Origin: an uncultured Clostridium sp.
GTDB taxonomy: Bacteria; Bacillota; Clostridia; TANB77; CAG-508
Assembly (NCBI GenBank): GCA_946497585.1
Contig: CAMMLF010000115.1
Span: forward strand, 1 to 5,315
Direction: 5' to 3'
DNA length: 5,315 bases
The notes below the pieces were generated by a model that saw only the letters and a list, made by a program, of their open reading frames with translations, was not told the origin of the DNA and did no database searches. Position numbers and translations under genes: made by a program. Numbering within the stretch: the stretch's first letter is position 1; each line of letters starts with the position of its first letter. This document shows, piece after piece, positions 1 through 4,927 of the stretch.

Positions 1-1
1 T

Positions 2-1060
2 CTAGTGTTCTGGAACCTCGCATTCTTTTTGCATTCTATATATCGCATAACTAATAGTTCTTTTTTCTTTATCGACCTTTGTTCTTTCTCCAAATATATG
101 TATATCCAAAATATTTTGTTTTGCTAGTTCATCTACATTTTGTTTCTTTAATTTTTGCGTTTCAGTATCAAACTCATATGCTACCAAATTTCCTTCTTGC
201 TTTACGAAAAATATTTTTCTTTCTTTTCCTGCTTTTTCCGCAAATTCCATTCCATCAAAAATTTCCACATTCTTTTTTGGGAATATACTAAAAATATTAA
301 CATAGTTATAACTACCAGTAGTATAATCTGTTTCAAATTCGGCATCATTAGGCACTTTATGTGTATTAATAATATCTATTAACATTTCTATTTGTCTTCC
401 TTTATCCTTTGTGCCAAACTTTTTTATCATATATTCCTCATCACTAGTAATATATATTAATTTACGAATGAAATCATCTAGAGTAATGCCATGAAAATCC
501 AAGTCAAGCTTTCCATTCATATCTCTTATATCTTTTTCTAGTATTTTTCTATTTTTTGCAAGCTCTACATTTATTCCCATATCGGCAAAATAGTTACCTA
601 TATATTCTACATATTCTGCTTCTCTATTGCTAGCTAAAGTTTCAAAGTCTAATCCAAAGCCTCTTATTATTCTACCTGTTTTAGACCTTGATAAGTCCGC
701 CGAAGCATTAAAGAAATAAATATTATATTTATCTAACATAAAATATCCATCTACATGGTGCTGAAAATCTGACTTTAAATATCCGGCATTTATGCCCATT
801 TGTTTCATTGCCTCAGCTATAGTAGCATTTTCTTGGTAACAAGTTGCTTTTCTATCCTCTTCTGTCTGTTTGGTATATTGCTCTTCTACATATTCTCTGC
901 TATATCCATAATAAAAGTCATAGTTCTTTATATAAAATTGACACATTCTATAATAGATGTAGTATGCCTTTTCTATTGTATTTATATTTGGAAATTTTTC
1001 TAATTCATTTTTTATTTTATTTATATGTTTTTGTTCAAATTCACTTACTTGATAACTCAC
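2..1060 (-). CDS. Transglutaminase-like (papain-fold) protein, function unknown
   Basis: The gene is complete at 352 residues and starts with GTG; AGAGAGG lies 7 nt upstream (1068-1074), which supports that start. No signal peptide or membrane segment is visible, so it is probably cytoplasmic. Residues about 29-122 follow the transglutaminase-like pattern: a helix with 'EKAYYIYYRMC' leading to 'YDFYYGYS', then Cys74 at the head of a helix ending in 'GINAGYL' (89-95), then His101/His102 in 'HHVDGYFML', then 'YFFNASADL' (115-123). Cys74 and His102 would be the catalytic pair. The third position is Asn118 or Asp122, where Asp is usual. The C-terminal ~210 residues are mixed helix and strand with many charged residues, and I recognise nothing in them. 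The gene lies 58 nt downstream of aspS beyond a terminator, with no clear promoter of its own, so it may be transcribed by readthrough. The CDS is certain; the fold is inferred from spacing of motifs, and peptidase versus transferase activity cannot be told. Confidence 0.85.
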   Translation of the reverse strand: MSYQVSEFEQKHINKIKNELEKFPNINTIEKAYYIYYRMCQFYIKNYDFYYGYSREYVEEQYTKQTEEDRKATCYQENATIAEAMKQMGINAGYLKSDFQHHVDGYFMLDKYNIYFFNASADLSRSKTGRIIRGFGLDFETLASNREAEYVEYIGNYFADMGINVELAKNRKILEKDIRDMNGKLDLDFHGITLDDFIRKLIYITSDEEYMIKKFGTKDKGRQIEMLIDIINTHKVPNDAEFETDYTTGSYNYVNIFSIFPKKNVEIFDGMEFAEKAGKERKIFFVKQEGNLVAYEFDTETQKLKKQNVDELAKQNILDIHIFGERTKVDKEKRTISYAIYRMQKECEVPEH

Positions 1061-1082
1061 TTTAATTCCTCTCTTACACTTG

Positions 1083-1113
1083 AAAAGTGAACCTTTTACT
1101 TAGGTTCACCTTT
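1083..1113 (-). terminator. Intrinsic terminator of aspS
   Basis: An 8-bp perfect stem (GTGAACCT at 1087-1094 against AGGTTCAC at 1102-1109) encloses a 7-nt loop. It is extended by a G-U and three A-U pairs, and on the minus strand it ends in TTTT. It begins 5 nt after the aspS stop codon. The U-run is short, so readthrough into the downstream gene is plausible. Confidence 0.75.
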
Positions 1114-1118
1114 AATAT

Positions 1119-2876
1119 TTATTCTTCTTCTTCAAACTCTGTTACTTTTATATGCACATCTTTTAATTGTTCATCAGTAACTGTACTTGGTGCATTCATC
1201 ATAACATCTCTAGCTTTTTTGTTTTTAGGGAATGCTATAACATCTCTTATATTTGTTGAGTTTGCAATAAGCATAATCATTCTATCTAGTCCAGGTGCAC
1301 AACCTGCATGTGGTGGTGTACCATATTGGAATGCTGTATATAATGCGCCAAATTTTTTCTTAACATCTTCCTCTGTATAACCAGCAATTTCAAATGCTTT
1401 TGTCATTATTTCTGGATCATGATTTCTAACAGCTCCTGATGCTGCTTCATATCCATTGCATACTAAGTCAAATTGGTAAGCCAAAATATCTAATGGGTCT
1501 TTAGTTTCTAGCGCTTCCATTCCACCTTGTGGCATTGAAAATGGATTATGATTAAAATCTATTTTTTGCTCGTCTTCATTATATTCATACATTGGAAAAT
1601 CTACAATAAAGCAGAATTTATATACATCTTTTTCTATTAAATCTAGTCTTTTTCCAAGTTCTATTCTAACTAAACCTGCTATTTTTTGAGCTTTATGGAA
1701 TTCATCAGCTATAAAGAAAATACTATCCCCTGCTTTGGCTCCAAGTTCAGTTTTTATTTCATCTGTAATAAATTTAGCAATTCCACCAGTTAGGTTATTT
1801 TCATCATCAACTTTAACCCATGCTAAGCCTTGTGCTTCTGCCTCATTTACTGCATATTCTGTCATATTATCAAAGAACTTTCTACCTTGAGAACCTCCCT
1901 TTGGTACAACAATTGCTTTAATAGTTTTATTTTTAAATGCATTAAATTCAGTCTTTTTAAACAAATTAGTTGCATCTTGTATAATAAGTGGATTTCTTAA
2001 ATCTGGTTTATCTATACCATACTTCTCCATTGCCTCTTTGTAAGGAATTCTTACAAATGAACCTTCATCTACTTTCCAATTTGTATGTTCCTTAAATACG
2101 CTTGGCACAACTTCTTCAATAACTTTAAATACATCTTCTTGAGTTGCAAAAGCCATTTCAAAGTCAAGTTGATAAAACTCGCCTGGAGCCCTGTCTGCTC
2201 TAGGGTCTTCATCTCTGAAGCAAGGTGCTATTTGATAATATTTATCAAAACCAGAAACCATCAAAAGTTGCTTGAATTGTTGTGGTGCTTGTGGAAGTGC
2301 ATAAAACTTTCCTGCATGAAGTCTACTTGGAACTAAGTAATCTCTAGCTCCTTCTGGTGATGAATTAGCCAATATTGGTGTTTGAATTTCTGTAAATCCT
2401 AATTCATCCATTTTATTTCTTATAGATTTCATAACTTTTGAACGCAAAAGAATTGTGTTGTGTAGTTTATCATTTCTTAAATCTAAGTATCTATATTGAA
2501 GTCTCAAATCTTCTCTTACATTATTTATATCTATTTTTTCAGAATTTATTTCAAAAGGCAAAGTACTTTTGCATTTACCTAATAGTGTGATTTTACTAGT
2601 TTCAATTTCAATTTCCCCAGTTGGCATTTTAGGATTTTTGTTTGAACGTTCAACAACTTTTCCTTCTATACTTATAACTGATTCTGGGTTAATTTCGTTC
2701 ATTTGCTCTTTTAGATTTTCGTCTGAAATTACTAATTGTGTAATTCCTTTTTCATCTCTTAAGTCAACGAATTGCATAGAGCCTAAGTTTCTAATTCTTT
2801 GTACCCATCCTGCTAATTCTACTGTTTCTCCAACATTTTTTATATTTAATTCTCCACAATTATGATTTCTATACAT
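1119..2876 (-). CDS. aspS: Aspartyl-tRNA synthetase (class IIb)
   Basis: This enzyme charges tRNA-Asp with aspartate in the cytoplasm. The 585 residues match the usual bacterial length of about 590. The N-terminal OB-fold anticodon-binding domain (about 1-105) opens with 'MYRNHNCGEL' and carries 'GWVQRIRNLGS'. The class II catalytic core follows: 'SPEGARDYLVPSR' (173-185), 'QAPQQFKQLLM' (196-206), motif 2 'FRDEDPRADR' (220-229) followed by 'PGEFYQLDFEM', the bacterial GAD-type insertion in the middle third, 'SGAVRNHDPE' (480-489), and motif 3 'GCAPGLDRMIML' (525-536). The open frame extends 11 codons upstream to 2909, but that ATG has no Shine-Dalgarno and lies at the predicted transcription start. 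ATG 2876 has AAAGGG (2885-2890) at 8 nt spacing and gives the family's usual N-terminus. Leu31 in 'RNLGS' is the residue type seen in discriminating, tRNA-Asp-specific enzymes. The gene has its own promoter and terminator. Confidence 0.98.
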   Translation of the reverse strand: MYRNHNCGELNIKNVGETVELAGWVQRIRNLGSMQFVDLRDEKGITQLVISDENLKEQMNEINPESVISIEGKVVERSNKNPKMPTGEIEIETSKITLLGKCKSTLPFEINSEKIDINNVREDLRLQYRYLDLRNDKLHNTILLRSKVMKSIRNKMDELGFTEIQTPILANSSPEGARDYLVPSRLHAGKFYALPQAPQQFKQLLMVSGFDKYYQIAPCFRDEDPRADRAPGEFYQLDFEMAFATQEDVFKVIEEVVPSVFKEHTNWKVDEGSFVRIPYKEAMEKYGIDKPDLRNPLIIQDATNLFKKTEFNAFKNKTIKAIVVPKGGSQGRKFFDNMTEYAVNEAEAQGLAWVKVDDENNLTGGIAKFITDEIKTELGAKAGDSIFFIADEFHKAQKIAGLVRIELGKRLDLIEKDVYKFCFIVDFPMYEYNEDEQKIDFNHNPFSMPQGGMEALETKDPLDILAYQFDLVCNGYEAASGAVRNHDPEIMTKAFEIAGYTEEDVKKKFGALYTAFQYGTPPHAGCAPGLDRMIMLIANSTNIRDVIAFPKNKKARDVMMNAPSTVTDEQLKDVHIKVTEFEEEE

Positions 2877-2916
2877 TTCTACTGCCCTTTCTGCTTTTAT
2901 TTTCAACATATATATT

Positions 2917-2945
2917 ATTATACTCAGTTTTTATAGTAATTTCAA
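2917..2945 (-). promoter_or_regulatory. Sigma-A-type promoter of aspS
   Basis: On the minus strand a -35 TTGAAA (2945-2940) and a perfect -10 TATAAT (2922-2917) are separated by exactly 17 nt. Transcription should start near 2910, giving a leader of about 34 nt before ATG 2876. It lies downstream of the MITE-like element, so aspS can be expressed independently of dtd. Confidence 0.85.
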
Positions 2946-2975
2946 GGCTTTTGACAAAAAAGGCAAATATACGAA

Positions 2976-2983
2976 GAAATTAT
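2976..2983. repeat. Left 8-bp target-site duplication
   Basis: GAAATTAT lies directly outside the left inverted end of the MITE-like element. It is identical to the 8 bases directly outside the right end. Confidence 0.75.
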
Positions 2984-3193
2984 GTTACTATTCACAGCTA
3001 ATTGTTTTTTAAAGCTACAATATATATTCCAGAGCTTTTAGCGAGCGGAGCTGACTGAGGCTCAATAAACTAGTGTCTTTATCATAGAAGCGAAGTCGGA
3101 GCGTGCGAGCGCTGAGCGCAAGCGAACCGCGAAGTAAACGCGGAGGAATGTATATTGTAGCTTAAGTCATAAAATTAAACTGTGAATTGTAAC
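2984..3193. mobile_element. MITE-like non-autonomous element, ~210 bp
   Basis: There is no coding capacity. The ends are inverted: GTTACTATTCACAG (2984-2997) reads against GTTACAATTCACAG on the other strand (3193-3180), 13 of 14 identical, with similarity continuing to 3003/3173. A second inner inverted pair, 3012-3030 with 3145-3163, matches at 18 of 19 positions (AAGCTACAATATA...), so the arms could fold into one long imperfect hairpin. The core is strikingly GC-rich for this window: 36 of 55 bases at 3091-3145. It contains the small hairpins GCGCT-G-AGCGC (3109-3119) and CCGCG-AAGTAAA-CGCGG (3127-3143). An exact 8-bp direct repeat flanks the element. Terminal repeats plus duplication are what a transposase-mobilised MITE leaves behind; the helper family cannot be named from these ends. 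It sits just beyond the dtd stop codon and upstream of the aspS promoter, so neither gene is broken. Confidence 0.75.
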
Positions 3194-3201
3194 GAAATTA
3201 T
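3194..3201. repeat. Right 8-bp target-site duplication
   Basis: GAAATTAT repeats the sequence at 2976-2983 and directly abuts the right inverted end. It contains the dtd stop codon (TAA, minus strand 3200-3198), which places the original insertion at the 3' edge of dtd. Confidence 0.75.
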
Positions 3202-3632
3202 CTCTCCAACAATATTGTCACTGGTCCACTATTTTGAAGCGTTACTTCCATATGTGCTCCAAATACTCCTTTTTGAACTGGTAGACTTTCCGCGCATTTT
3301 TTACAAAAATACTCATAAATTTCATTTGCTTTTTCTGGCTTTGCTGCATTTATAAATGATGGTCTATTTCCACCAGAGCAATCTGCATATAGTGTGAATT
3401 GAGATATTAGTAAAAGTTCTCCATTTACATCTTTTATACTCAAGTTCATTTTACCATTTTCATCCTCAAATATTCTTAAATTAATTAGCTTTTTTGCTAA
3501 ATAATCCGCTTCTTTTTCAGTATCATTTGGACCAACACCAACAAGCACCATATAGCCTTGGTTAATTTGCCCTACTATTTTATTATCTACTTCCACTTTT
3601 GCATTTTTAACTCTTTGTACTACTAGTCTCAT
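3198..3632 (-). CDS. dtd: D-aminoacyl-tRNA deacylase
   Basis: DTD hydrolyses D-amino acids, and also glycine mischarged on tRNA-Ala, from tRNAs to keep translation homochiral. It is a cytoplasmic homodimer whose active site is built from motifs of both subunits. The 144 residues match the family length. The start 'MRLVVQRVKNAKVEV' is typical; the first signature motif 'SQFTL' is at 77-81, 'GNRPSF' at 88-93, and the second signature 'NSGPVT' at 134-139. An in-frame ATG at 3677 would add 15 residues (MEKVSIFF...), but it lacks a Shine-Dalgarno. ATG 3632 is preceded by AGGAGGAG at 3635-3642, so it is the start. Being next to aspS fits the frequent clustering of dtd with tRNA synthetase genes in Firmicutes. 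The stop codon lies inside the target duplication of the downstream MITE-like insertion, and the reading frame is intact. Confidence 0.97.
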   Translation of the reverse strand: MRLVVQRVKNAKVEVDNKIVGQINQGYMVLVGVGPNDTEKEADYLAKKLINLRIFEDENGKMNLSIKDVNGELLLISQFTLYADCSGGNRPSFINAAKPEKANEIYEYFCKKCAESLPVQKGVFGAHMEVTLQNSGPVTILLER

Positions 3633-3648
3633 TTCTCCTCCTAAAAAA

Positions 3649-3677
3649 ATCATAAAAAATATGGACACCTTTTCCAA
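3649..3677 (-). promoter_or_regulatory. Probable dtd promoter
   Basis: On the minus strand a -35 TTGGAA (3677-3672) and a -10 TATGAT (3654-3649) are 17 nt apart. The start would fall near 3642, leaving only about 10 nt of leader, with the Shine-Dalgarno at the very 5' end. That is tight, so confidence is moderate. It overlaps the divergent plus-strand promoter at 3662-3690. Confidence 0.5.
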
Positions 3678-3690
3678 TTTATGGTATAAT
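3662..3690 (+). promoter_or_regulatory. Promoter of the toxin-like RNA I
   Basis: A -35 TGGACA (3662-3667), a 17-nt spacer and a perfect -10 TATAAT (3685-3690) are present, and the -10 is extended by TGG (3682-3684). Transcription would start at about 3696-3697. There is no plus-strand gene nearby other than the 23-codon frame, so this promoter serves a dedicated short transcript. Confidence 0.85.
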
Positions 3691-3697
3691 ATGTAAA

Positions 3698-3726
3698 CCT
3701 TTCTTACTAAAGGTAGGAAGGAGGTG
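3698..3726 (+). promoter_or_regulatory. 5' hairpin overlapping a perfect Shine-Dalgarno
   Basis: AAGGAGGTG (3718-3726) is fully complementary to the 16S 3' end and lies 6 nt before the TTG start. CCTTTCTTAC (3698-3707) can pair with GTAGGAAGG (3713-3721), with one bulged T and one G-U pair around a 5-nt loop. This would bury the first four bases of the Shine-Dalgarno. An alternative 6-bp stem, ACCTTT/AAAGGT (3697-3702/3709-3714), would leave it free. Sequestration of the toxin's ribosome site by a 5' helix is known from Fst RNA I; here it is inferred from base pairing only. Confidence 0.55.
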
Positions 3727-3753
3727 TTCTAATTGAATAATGCTATAAAGATA
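3724..3753 (+). repeat. Direct repeat copy A, over the peptide start codon
   Basis: The core ATTGAATAATGCTAT (3732-3746) is identical over 15 nt to 3854-3868. Flanking GTGTT on the left and GATA on the right are also shared, at nearly the same spacing. It runs from the end of the Shine-Dalgarno through the TTG start codon and six more codons, so an RNA complementary to it would mask translation initiation. Confidence 0.85.
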
Positions 3754-3804
3754 TTAGTTCTTCTTGTTATATACATAATTGTATCAAATAATGAAAAGGA
3801 CTAA
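3733..3804 (+). CDS. 23-residue hydrophobic peptide, putative type I toxin
   Basis: The start is TTG, 6 nt after the perfect Shine-Dalgarno AAGGAGGTG, with an in-frame TAA immediately before it (3730-3732), so no longer version is possible. The overlapping ATG at 3740 is in another frame and stops after two codons. The peptide is a polar N-terminus (MNNA), one uninterrupted hydrophobic segment IKILVLLVIYIIV (5-17, one Lys), and a polar charged tail SNNEKD. It would be a minimal membrane-inserting peptide. Single-span peptides with charged tails are the usual products of type I toxin genes such as fst, txpA and ldr. I see neither the Pro nor the Gly that mark the Fst membrane segment, so it is not assigned to that family. 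The convergent antisense unit and the direct repeat are the main support for a toxin role. A small regulatory membrane peptide is the alternative. Confidence 0.7.
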   Translation: MNNAIKILVLLVIYIIVSNNEKD

Positions 3805-3814
3805 ATCTAATGAG

Positions 3815-3846
3815 AAAAACTAGGAGCTGCAACTCCTAGTTTTTTT
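3815..3846. terminator. Bidirectional intrinsic terminator shared by RNA I, RNA II and the methyltransferase gene
   Basis: A 12-bp perfect stem (3815-3826 with 3833-3844; core ACTAGGAG/CTCCTAGT) encloses the 6-nt loop CTGCAA. On the plus strand it ends in seven T (3840-3846); on the minus strand in five T (3819-3815). It can therefore stop the plus-strand toxin RNA and, from the other side, both the short antisense RNA and the methyltransferase mRNA. Because both RNAs carry the hairpin, their loops are complementary to each other. Confidence 0.92.
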
Positions 3847-3875
3847 GTGTTTCATTGAATAATGCTATTTCGATA
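3847..3875 (+). repeat. Direct repeat copy B, at the 5' end of the antisense RNA
   Basis: The 15-nt core at 3854-3868 is identical to copy A. It is preceded by GTGTT(TC) where copy A has GTGTT(CTA), and followed after three differing bases by GATA, as in copy A. It lies just beyond the terminator and just inside the start of the minus-strand transcript. Confidence 0.85.
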
Positions 3876-3883
3876 CTGTAATA

Positions 3884-3912
3884 ATTATACTATTATTTTC
3901 CAACAAAGTCAA
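3884..3912 (-). promoter_or_regulatory. Promoter of the antisense RNA II
   Basis: On the minus strand a -35 TTGACT (3912-3907), 17 nt of spacer and a perfect -10 TATAAT (3889-3884) are present. The -35 overlaps the TGA stop codon of the methyltransferase gene (3911-3909). The only thing downstream before the terminator is repeat copy B, so the promoter makes a short non-coding RNA. Confidence 0.85.
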
Positions 3913-4805
3913 TTGTTTTTTAGAATTTTCCTCACATACTCATAAATCATAATACCTGTTGCAACTGATGCATTCAAGCTTTCTGTTTTTCCTAGCATTG
4001 GTATTTTTACTCTTTCATTTGCTAATTCTTGCACTTCTTTACTTACTCCATTTGCTTCATTTCCTATTACTACAATTGATTTATTATAAGATATATCATA
4101 AATGCTGTTATTTGTATCTAATGAAGTAACCACGACTTTAAAGCCATCCTTTTGCAAGTCTTTTAAAGTCCATTCTAAATTTTCTACTTCTATTATATTT
4201 ACTCTATAAATTGCTCCCATTGTTGACCTTATAACTTTTGGGCTGTATGCATCTACAGTGTTTTTAGATACTATTAATTGTTTTAAATTTGCAGAATCAG
4301 CCGTTCTTATAATTGTTCCTAAATTTCCGGGATCCTGAATACCGTCTAGTGCAAGTATGTAATCTGTAGTTGTATCAATTTTTACATTTTCAGTTTCTTT
4401 TATCTTATCACCAATTTCAGAAGCATTATTATTTTCCGTAGCTTGATTTATTATGCCATTTTCTCTTTTATTAATTACTGCAAGCACTCCTTGAGGTGAA
4501 ACCACATCTGTTAACGTATCAAATACCTTTTCTGTCACTGTTATTGATTTTATCTTAGATATTGCATCTATTATATTTTTACTTTTCACTCCACTGTCAG
4601 CATCATTTTTATACAAAACATTTGAAATCAGATTGCTTAAGTCCATACCTTCTCTAATAACAATTAAGTCTATACTTGCATTTTCATTTATCGCTTCTTC
4701 AAGCATTTTTATACCTTCAACTATGAACTTATCTTTTCTGTATTTTTTCTCTTTTAATTTTCTTATTTCTTTTACTATTTCATTATCTTTACTTGAAATT
4801 ATCAT
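3909..4805 (-). CDS. TrmH/SpoU-family RNA 2'-O-methyltransferase
   Basis: SPOUT-class enzymes of this family transfer a methyl group from S-adenosylmethionine to a ribose 2'-OH of rRNA or tRNA. They act as cytoplasmic dimers with the cofactor in a trefoil knot. The 298 residues comprise an N-terminal SpoU substrate-binding-like domain ('KFIVEGIKMLEEA', 26-38; 'VSPQGVLAVI', 102-111) and a C-terminal knot domain. Motif 1 is 'NLGTIIRTADS' (161-171), motif 2 'VIGNEANGVS' (246-255) and motif 3 'IPMLGKTESLNASVA' (268-282). Asn161 and Arg167 are the conserved catalytic-region residues. Between the domains lies a polar, low-complexity stretch (about 112-148) that looks like a flexible linker; I recall simple family members as nearer 250 residues. 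ATG 4805 is preceded by AAAGGAAG, while the in-frame ATG at 4832 has no good ribosome site. The exact target nucleotide cannot be told. No convincing promoter was found upstream. The gene ends inside the antisense promoter. Confidence 0.93.
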   Translation of the reverse strand: MIISSKDNEIVKEIRKLKEKKYRKDKFIVEGIKMLEEAINENASIDLIVIREGMDLSNLISNVLYKNDADSGVKSKNIIDAISKIKSITVTEKVFDTLTDVVSPQGVLAVINKRENGIINQATENNNASEIGDKIKETENVKIDTTTDYILALDGIQDPGNLGTIIRTADSANLKQLIVSKNTVDAYSPKVIRSTMGAIYRVNIIEVENLEWTLKDLQKDGFKVVVTSLDTNNSIYDISYNKSIVVIGNEANGVSKEVQELANERVKIPMLGKTESLNASVATGIMIYEYVRKILKNN

Positions 4806-4898
4806 TTTACTTCCTTTCAAACTAAATATCATTCTTTGTTTTTTTAACTTTTAGCTTCTCAAAAAATTTCAATTTTTTTCTGTGTATTCCTTTTAAAT

Positions 4899-4927
4899 TT
4901 GCGTTTTTTCACTTTTTATGGTATAAT
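4899..4927 (+). promoter_or_regulatory. Extended -10 promoter of the small Cys-cluster gene
   Basis: TGGTATAAT (4919-4927) is a perfect extended -10. The -35, TTGCGT at 17 nt spacing, is weak. The string TTTATGGTATAATA (4915-4928) is identical to that of the RNA I promoter (3678-3691). The start near 4934 lies after the upstream ATG at 4930, which rules that codon out. Confidence 0.75.

Larger units (their letters stand above)
3697..3846 (+). other. Predicted ~150-nt toxin mRNA (RNA I)
   Basis: This is a self-contained transcription unit bounded by the promoter at 3662-3690 and the terminator at 3815-3846. It contains a 5' hairpin, a perfect Shine-Dalgarno, a 23-codon frame and a ~10-nt spacer before the terminator. 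No plus-strand gene follows the terminator until 4960, which argues against an attenuator leader. The 5' end is inferred from the -10 position. Confidence 0.7.
3815..3877 (-). ncRNA. Predicted ~63-nt antisense antitoxin RNA (RNA II)
   Basis: It starts near 3877, 7 nt after the -10 at 3884, and ends at the bidirectional terminator. Its 5' portion is the reverse complement of repeat copy B, so it is complementary to copy A over the toxin start codon although it is transcribed from a different place. Its 3' hairpin is fully complementary to the RNA I terminator hairpin. No open frame is evident. Length, convergent orientation and two-site pairing match the RNA II antitoxin of the Fst/par loci. 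The transcript ends are inferred, not measured. Confidence 0.7.

Noticed and set aside
79..1065. Several plus-strand frames of 67-75 codons with Phe/Leu/Ile-rich, membrane-like translations
   Set aside because: They lie opposite the transglutaminase-like gene; A-rich coding DNA reads as Phe/Leu/Ile on the other strand. No Shine-Dalgarno was seen.
1087..1380. Plus-strand 97-codon frame opposite aspS
   Set aside because: It is the antisense shadow of the aspS C-terminus, with no ribosome site and a composition set by the opposite strand.
2085..2865. Plus-strand frames of 83 and 98 codons inside aspS
   Set aside because: They are antisense to strongly conserved AspRS motifs and have no initiation signals.
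2951..2979. Plus-strand promoter starting with a perfect TTGACA at 2951-2956
   Set aside because: No acceptable -10 lies at 16-18 nt, and there is no plus-strand gene to serve.
2946..3197. T-box or other riboswitch ahead of aspS
   Set aside because: The aspS promoter lies downstream of this region, so it is not in the aspS leader; no T-box sequence is visible, and terminal repeats with a target duplication explain it better.
3740..3748. ATG inside the direct repeat as the peptide's start
   Set aside because: It reads ATG CTA TAA, a two-codon frame, and is out of frame with the hydrophobic peptide.
3733..3846. Leader peptide plus attenuator for a downstream gene
   Set aside because: No plus-strand gene follows for over 1.1 kb; both neighbours are on the minus strand, and a second convergent promoter and repeat are present.
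4633..4854. Plus-strand hydrophobic 73-codon frame
   Set aside because: It is a shadow of the methyltransferase N-terminus.
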